DNA from: Sphaerotilus mobilis
GTDB taxonomy: Bacteria; Pseudomonadota; Gammaproteobacteria; Burkholderiales; Burkholderiaceae_C
Reading direction: 5' to 3'
Length of the DNA stretch: 64,000 nucleotides
NCBI RefSeq assembly: GCF_004216565.1
Contig: NZ_SGWV01000009.1
Location: forward strand, 655,330 to 719,329
In this document: in pieces, positions 60,201-64,000 of the stretch
How the letters are laid out: every line of letters starts with the position of its first letter
Numbering within the stretch: the stretch's first letter is position 1
Made by a program: the position numbers and the translations under genes
The notes under the pieces: model-generated
Seen by the model: the letters and a program-made list of their open reading frames with translations, nothing else
Told to the model about the DNA's origin: nothing
The model's database searches: none

Positions 60201-63200
60201 TGACCCAAGACCAAGTCGGCAAGGTCATCGCCGTTCGAGCGAGCTACACCGACGGCGACGGCACCGTTGAGTCGAAAACCTCAGCAGCCACGGCTGTTGT
60301 CACGAACTCGAACGACGCGCCAACGGGCGAAGTCACGATCAGCGGAGAGGCGAAGCAAGGCCAGACGCTGCGGGCGTCGAACAACCTGGCTGACACCGAC
60401 GGCCTCGGCACCATCAGCTACCAATGGCTCGCGAACGACGTCGTCATCGAAGGGGCGATCGGTGATAGCTACACGCTGACGCAAGACCAAGTCGGCAAGG
60501 TCATCAAGGTCCGAGCGAGCTACACCGACGGTGGCAGCACCGTTGAGTCGAAGACCTCGGCAGCGACGAGCGCCGTCGCAAACATCAACGACTTGCCTAG
60601 CGGCAGCGTCACGATCAGCGGCGAGGCCAAGCAAGGCCAGACGCTGCGGGCATCGAACAACCTGTCGGACGCGGATGGCCTCGGAATGATCAGCTACCAA
60701 TGGCTGGCCAACGACATCGCGATCGACGGCGCGATCGGTGACAGCTACACGCTGACGCAAGACCAAGTCGGCAAGGTCATCTCAGTCCGCGCGAGCTACA
60801 CCGACGGTGGCAGCACCGTTGAGTCGAAGACCTCGGCGGCAACGAGCGCTGTTGCCAATCTCAACGACCTGCCCAGCGGCAGCGTCTCGATCAGCGGCAC
60901 GGCCACGCAAGGCCAGATGCTGACGGCATCCAACAACCTGTCGGACCTCGACGGCCTTGGCACGATCAGCTACCAATGGCTGGCCAACGACATCGCCATC
61001 GACGGCGCGACGGGCGACAGCTACCGACTGACCCAAGACCAAGTCGGCAAGGTCATCACCGTTCGGGCGAGCTACACCGACGGTGGCGGCACCTCTGAAT
61101 CGAAGACCTCGGCGGCCACGGCTGTTGTCACAAACTCGAACGACGCGCCGACGGGCGAAGTCACGATCAGCGGAGAGGCGAAGCAAGGCCAGACGCTGCG
61201 GGCGTCGAACAACCTGGCTGACACCGACGGCCTCGGCACCATCAGCTACCAATGGCTGGCGAACGACATCGCCATCGACGGCGCGATCGGTGACAGCTAC
61301 ACGCTGACGCAAGACCAAGTCGGCAAGACCATCAAGGTTCGCGCGAGCTACACCGACGGCGGCGGCACCGTTGAGTTGAAGACTTCGGCAGCGACGAGCG
61401 TCGTCGCCAACGTCAACGACCTGCCTAGCGGCAGCGTCACGATCAGCGGCACGGCTACGCAAGGCCAGATGTTGACCGCTACCAACAACCTGTCGGACCT
61501 CGACGGCCTGGGCACGATCAGCTACCAATGGCTCGCCAACGACATTGCCATCGACAGCGCGACGGGCGACAGCTACCGGCTGACCCAAGACCAGGTCGGC
61601 GCGACCATCCAGGTCCGAGTCAGCTACACCGACGGTGGTGGCACTGCTGAATCGAAGACCTCGGCGGCCACGGCTGTTGTCACGAACTCGAACGACGCGC
61701 CAACGGGCGAAGTCACGATCAGCGGAGAGGCGAAGCAAGGCCAGATGCTGCGAGCGTCGAACAACCTGTCTGACGCCGACGGCCTGGGCACCATCAGCTA
61801 CCAATGGCTCGCGAACGACGTCGTCATCGAAGGGGCGATCGGTGATAGCTACACGCTGACGCAAGACCAAGTCGGCAAGGTCATCAAGGTCCGAGCGAGC
61901 TACACCGACGGTGGCAGCACCGTTGAGTCCAAGATTTCGGCCGCGACGAGCGTCGTCGCCAACCTCAACGACGCACCAACGGGCGAAGTGACGATCAGCG
62001 GCATGGCCACGCAAGGCCAGACGCTGATGGCGGTGAACAACCTTGCTGACCTCGACGGGCTCGGCGCGATCAGCTACCAATGGCTGGCCAACGACGTCGC
62101 CATCGACGGCGCGATCGGTGACAGCTACAGGCTGACCCAAGACGAGGTCGGCAAGATCATCAAGGTTCGCGCGAGCTTCACCGACGGCGGCAGCACCGTC
62201 GAATCGAAGACCTCAACCGCGACGAGCACTGTTGCCAACCTCAACGACCTGCCCAGCGGCAGCGTGACGATCAGCGGCACGGCCACGCAAGGCGAGATGC
62301 TGACGGCGACCAACAACTTGGCTGATCTCGACGGGCTAGGCGCCATCAGCTACCAGTGGCTGGCCAACGACATTGCCATCGACGGCGCGATCGGTGACAG
62401 CTACACGCTCACGCAAGACCAAGTTGGCAAGACCATCAAGGTTCGAGCGAGCTACACCGACGGCGGCAGCACCGCTGAATCGAAGACCTCGGCGGACACG
62501 GCTGTTGTCACGAACTCGAACGACGCGCCAACGGGGGACGTGACGATCAGCGGTATGGCCACGCAAGGCCAGACGCTGATGGCAGTGAACAACCTAGCCG
62601 ACGCCGACGGCCTGGGCACCATCAGCTACCAGTGGCTCGCCAACGACGTCGCTATTGATGGTGCGATCGGTGATAGCTACACGCTGACGCAAGACCAAGT
62701 CGGCAAGGTCATCAAGGTCCGAGCGAGCTACACCGACGGTGGCAGCACCGTTGAGTCCAAGACTTCGGCAGCGACGAGCGTTGTCGCCAATATCAACGAC
62801 TTGCCTACCGGCAGCGTGACGATCAGCGGCACGGCCACGCAAGGCCAGATGCTGACGGCAATGAACAACCTGGCTGACAACGACGGCCTCGGCACGATCA
62901 GCTATCAGTGGTTCGCCAACGACATCGCGATCGACGGGGCGACCGGCGAAAGTTACCGACTGACCCAAGACCAAGTCGGCAAGGTCATCACCGTTCGCGC
63001 GAGCTACACCGACGGTGGCAGCACCGCTGAGTCGAAGACCTCGGCTGCGACGAGCGTCGTCGCCAACATCAACGACCTGCCCAGCGGCAACGTCACGATC
63101 AGCGGCACGGCCACGCAAGGCCAGATCCTGACGGCAACCAACAACCTGTCGGACCTCGACGGCCTTGGCACGATCAGCTACCAATGGCTCGCCAACGACA

Positions 63201-64000
63201 TTGCCATCGACGGCGCGATCGGTGACAGCTACACGCTCACGCAAGACCAAGTTGGCAAGGCCATCAAGGTCCGCGCGAGCTACACCGACGGTGGCAGCAC
63301 CGCTGAGTCGAAGACCTCGGCTGCGACGAGCGTCGTCGCCAACATCAACGACCTGCCCAGCGGCAACGTCACGATCAGCGGTACGGCCACGCAAGGCCAG
63401 ATCCTGACGGCAACCAACAACCTGTCAGACCTCGACGGCCTTGGCACCATCCGCTACCAGTGGCTTGCCAACGAAGTCGCGATCGACGGTGCGACAGGCG
63501 ACAGCTACCGACTGACCCAGGACCAAGTCGGCAAGGTCATCACGGTTCGGGCGAGCTACACCGACGGTGGCAGCGCTGTTGAGTCGAAGACTTCGGCCGC
63601 GACGAACGTCGTCGCCAACATCAACGACCTGCCCGACGGCAGCGTCACGATCAGCGGTACGGCCACGCAAGGCCAGACGCTGACCGCTACCAACAATCTG
63701 TCTGACGCCGACGGCCTCGGCACCATTAGCTACCAATGGCTGGCCAACGACGTCGCCATCGATGGTGCGATCGGTGACAGCTACACGCTCACGCAAGACC
63801 AAGTTGGCAAGGCCATCAAGGTCCGCGCGAGCTACACCGACGGCGGCGGCACCGTTGAGTTGAAGACTTCGGCAGCGACGAGCGTCGTCGCCAACGTCAA
63901 CGACCTGCCTAGCGGCAGCGTCACGATCAGCGGCGAGGCGAAGCAAGGACAGACGCTGCGGGCGTCGAACAACCTGTCGGACGCGGATGGCCTCGGAACG
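54233..64000 (+). CDS. Giant repetitive surface protein (partial, runs off the window)
   Basis: At least 3256 codons are open from ATG 54233 (GGGAGA at about 54221) to the window end. The first 115 residues are proline/alanine-rich and acidic, then comes a hydrophobic glycine-rich segment, LTWLAGAGLIGGLVLAVASG, as in N-termini of very large type I-secreted adhesins. Residues about 135-370 form a unique region with a beta-rich part (ITLEGQALMGPVVLGNDLKV) and helical parts. From residue 378 the protein is made of 92-residue Ig/cadherin-like repeats (VTISG..., DGLGTISYQWLAND, SYRLTQDQVGKVI, VRASYTDGG). There is no classical signal peptide. Surface display and adhesion are inferred; the C-terminus is unseen. 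Confidence 0.88.
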   Translation, partial: MTQPATPRPQAIPSPAPVRRRRVDEDTLDLPPQDVHDAPAEAIEGALPETDTTQILADATAAAPAAEGHVSTVAAPAPAAPVTGVDEPALAPHTGLTWLAGAGLIGGLVLAVASGGAAKPAPAPAPSPAPATTITLEGQALMGPVVLGNDLKVDARTADGQTILASTSVDEQGVFRLTIDASHIGTVIVLRLWSTGDAPDHASESQRSPVNLPGELRTVTVLSSDALRVHITQLTDVLARTMLKDGATIDMAPAEVQSRARAAAKGLSLGDGSRELQHLGASPTVTVNAEGMVVDASSPDLHGQLLAQMDAAVQAGNSLDAVQASYASDLAFVAVVAEDDLPRLDAQAQGELAAALTRARSATSTPQSPVNHAATGDVTISGEAEQGQTLHASNNLSDADGLGAISYHWLANDIAIEGATGDSYRLTQDQVGKVIKVRASYTDGGGTVESKTSAATSVVANINDLPDGSVTISGTATQGQILTATNNLSDLDGLGTISYQWLANDIAIDGAIGDSYTLTQDQVGKVISVRASYTDGGSTAESKTSAATSAVANLNDLPSGSVTISGTATQGQMLTATNNLSDLDGLGTISYQWLANDIAIDSATGDSYRLTQDQVGKVIAVRASYTDGGGTVESKTSAATSAVANLNDLPSGSVTISGEAKQGQTLRTSNNLADTDGLGTISYQWLANDVVIEGAIGESYTLTQDQVGKVISVRASYTDGGSTVESKTSAATSAVANLNDPPSGSVSISGTATQGQMLTASNNLSDLDGLGTISYQWLANDIAIDGATGDSYRLTQDQVGKVITVRASYTDGGGTSESKTSAATAVVTNSNDAPTGEVTISGEAKQGQTLRASNNLADTDGLGTISYQWLANDIAIEGAIGESYRLTQDQVGKTIKVRAGYTDGGGTVESKTSAATSAVANINDLPSGSVTISGEAKQGQTLRASNNLSDADGLGTIGYQWLANDVVIEGAIGESYTLTHDQVGKTIKVRASYTDGGSTVESKTSAATAVVTNSNDAPTGEVTISGEAKQGQTLRASNNLSDADGLGTISYQWLANDIAIDRAIGDSYTLTQDQVGKTIKVRASYTDGGSTVESKTSAATSVVANLNDLPSGGVTISGEAKQGQTLRASNNLSDADGVGTISYQWLADDIAIDRAMGDSYTLTQNQVGKTIKVRASYTDGGSTVESKTSAATSVVANLNDLPSGSVTISGEAKQGQTLRASNNLSDADGLGMISYQWLANDIAIDGAIGDSYTLTQDQVGKVITVRASYTDGGSTVESKASDATSVVANVNDLPSGSVTISGTATQGQTLTAVNNLADNDGLGTISYQWLANDVAIDGAIGDSYRLTQDQVGKVISVRASYTDGGSAVESKTSAATSVVANLNDAPTGDVTISGMATQGQTLMAVNNLSDADGLGTISYQWFANDIAIDGATGDSYRLTQDQVGKVISVRASYTDGGSAVESKTSAATSVVANLNDVPSGSVTISGEAKQGQTLRTSNNLADTDGLGTISYQWLANDIAIDGAIGDSYTLTQDQVGKTIKVRASYTDGGGTAESKTSAATAVVTNSNDAPTGDVTISGTATQGQTLMAVNNLSDADGLGTISYQWFANDIAIDGATGDSYRLTQDQVGKVITVRASYTDGGGTAESKTSAATAVVTNSNDAPTGEVTISGEAKQGQTLRASNNLADTDGLGTISYQWLANDIAIDGATGDSYRLTQDQVGKVIAVRASYTDGGGTVESKTSAATSAVANLNDVPSGSVTISGTVTQGQILTATNNLSDLDGLGTISYQWLANDIAIEGATGDSYRLTQDQVGQVIKVRASYTDGGGTVESKTSTATSVVANLNDLPSGNVTISGEAKQGQMLTATNNLSDADGLGSVSYQWFANDVAIDGAIGDSYRLTQNQVGKVIKVRASYTDGGSTVESKTSAATSVVANINDLPSGSVTISGTATQGQMLTATNNLSDADGLGGITYQWLANDVAIDGATGDSYRLTQDQVGKVIAVRASYTDGDGTVESKTSAATAVVTNSNDAPTGEVTISGEAKQGQTLRASNNLADTDGLGTISYQWLANDVVIEGAIGDSYTLTQDQVGKVIKVRASYTDGGSTVESKTSAATSAVANINDLPSGSVTISGEAKQGQTLRASNNLSDADGLGMISYQWLANDIAIDGAIGDSYTLTQDQVGKVISVRASYTDGGSTVESKTSAATSAVANLNDLPSGSVSISGTATQGQMLTASNNLSDLDGLGTISYQWLANDIAIDGATGDSYRLTQDQVGKVITVRASYTDGGGTSESKTSAATAVVTNSNDAPTGEVTISGEAKQGQTLRASNNLADTDGLGTISYQWLANDIAIDGAIGDSYTLTQDQVGKTIKVRASYTDGGGTVELKTSAATSVVANVNDLPSGSVTISGTATQGQMLTATNNLSDLDGLGTISYQWLANDIAIDSATGDSYRLTQDQVGATIQVRVSYTDGGGTAESKTSAATAVVTNSNDAPTGEVTISGEAKQGQMLRASNNLSDADGLGTISYQWLANDVVIEGAIGDSYTLTQDQVGKVIKVRASYTDGGSTVESKISAATSVVANLNDAPTGEVTISGMATQGQTLMAVNNLADLDGLGAISYQWLANDVAIDGAIGDSYRLTQDEVGKIIKVRASFTDGGSTVESKTSTATSTVANLNDLPSGSVTISGTATQGEMLTATNNLADLDGLGAISYQWLANDIAIDGAIGDSYTLTQDQVGKTIKVRASYTDGGSTAESKTSADTAVVTNSNDAPTGDVTISGMATQGQTLMAVNNLADADGLGTISYQWLANDVAIDGAIGDSYTLTQDQVGKVIKVRASYTDGGSTVESKTSAATSVVANINDLPTGSVTISGTATQGQMLTAMNNLADNDGLGTISYQWFANDIAIDGATGESYRLTQDQVGKVITVRASYTDGGSTAESKTSAATSVVANINDLPSGNVTISGTATQGQILTATNNLSDLDGLGTISYQWLANDIAIDGAIGDSYTLTQDQVGKAIKVRASYTDGGSTAESKTSAATSVVANINDLPSGNVTISGTATQGQILTATNNLSDLDGLGTIRYQWLANEVAIDGATGDSYRLTQDQVGKVITVRASYTDGGSAVESKTSAATNVVANINDLPDGSVTISGTATQGQTLTATNNLSDADGLGTISYQWLANDVAIDGAIGDSYTLTQDQVGKAIKVRASYTDGGGTVELKTSAATSVVANVNDLPSGSVTISGEAKQGQTLRASNNLSDADGLGT
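55364..64000 (+). repeat. Array of 31 complete 276-bp repeats plus a partial 32nd
   Basis: Unit n starts at 55364+276(n-1) with GTGACGATCAGCGGC or a close variant; checks at 59504, 62264 and 63920 fall exactly on the period, so no net indel has occurred in 8.5 kb. Each unit encodes 92 residues. Variation is confined to alternative tokens: head GTATQGQ, GEAKQGQ or GMATQGQ; middle IAIDGATGDSYRL or VVIEGAIGESYTL; tail TSVVANLNDLPSGS or TAVVTNSNDAPTGE. The alternative tail occurs in units 5, 7, 13, 14, 18, 21, 23 and 26. Several distant units are nearly identical at DNA level, indicating recent recombination. Confidence 0.95.

Noticed and set aside
56366..63946. Many long open frames on the minus strand opposite the repeat array (for example 56366-58282 and 58574-60082)
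   Set aside because: They repeat with the same 276-bp period and all match the complement of the giant gene. Their residues (VAVTDRAVDGDVV type) are simply the antisense of the repeated codons, and they lack ribosome sites or independent domains.
55364..64000. Possible CRISPR array because of regular repeats
   Set aside because: The whole 276-bp unit is repeated and protein-coding, with no alternation of short identical repeats and unique spacers.

Overview
The window is GC-rich, codon-biased bacterial chromosome with short intergenic gaps. Gene content points to a betaproteobacterium of the order Burkholderiales, probably near the Leptothrix/Rubrivivax/Ideonella group: a Burkholderia-type phosphonate cluster, the dapF-DUF484-xerC block, a glt amino acid importer preceded by a HypT-like LysR gene, and palindromic intergenic elements of the C5-6/G5-6 type common in that order. 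No rRNA, tRNA, insertion sequence, prophage or CRISPR array was seen.

Layout. (1) 1-6365, fatty acid/acyl-CoA metabolism: tail of a DUF2147 protein, a two-domain 3-hydroxyacyl-CoA dehydrogenase/enoyl-CoA hydratase, a thiolase, a second crotonase-fold enzyme, an SGNH hydrolase and an acyl-CoA thioesterase. (2) 6397-13765: an Atm1-type ABC exporter, a LysR regulator, the gltIJKL glutamate/aspartate importer and pyrC. (3) 13897-19428: a secreted lipoprotein, alaC, a Nudix hydrolase, an MFS transporter coupled to a maleate isomerase/arylmalonate decarboxylase-like enzyme, and uraH. (4) 19404-28065: a catabolic island with a polyamine/opine-type ABC importer, a hydantoinase, a racemase homologue lacking both usual cysteines, a divergent amidase and a GntR regulator. 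A long inverted repeat brackets the divergent promoter region. (5) 28130-37760: a small secreted protein, an RhlE-type helicase, then the aminoethylphosphonate regulon phnSTU/V-phnW-phnX, divergent from phnR and an EamA transporter. (6) 37874-41509: dienelactone hydrolase, 4-hydroxyphenylpyruvate dioxygenase (with an in-frame insert that looks like an intergenic repeat), SlyX and a CYTH triphosphatase. (7) 41536-47509: an operon of three exported phosphate-releasing enzymes, GlpQ-type phosphodiesterase, RTX nuclease and PhoD phosphatase. (8) 47678-50354: dapF, DUF484, xerC. (9) 50365-53435: a secreted protein divergent from a histidine kinase/response regulator pair, with four direct repeats at exact 11-bp steps between them. 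(10) 53489-64000: a decayed adhesin/discoidin fragment, then the start of a giant surface protein that runs off the window.

The most striking structure is the giant gene. From 55364 it consists of 31 complete copies plus part of a 32nd copy of a 92-residue Ig/cadherin-like repeat, on an exact 276-bp period with no phase loss. The copies are mosaics of a few alternative sequence blocks. Some distant copies are nearly identical at DNA level (537 bp with two differences, 16 units apart), which indicates recent recombination or gene conversion within the array.

The genes suggest a versatile environmental heterotroph that scavenges phosphorus (phosphonate, phosphodiesters, extracellular DNA) and nitrogen (amino acids, cyclic ureides), degrades fatty acids and tyrosine, and displays a very large repetitive surface protein. 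Product names come from family recognition by eye; no database search was run.
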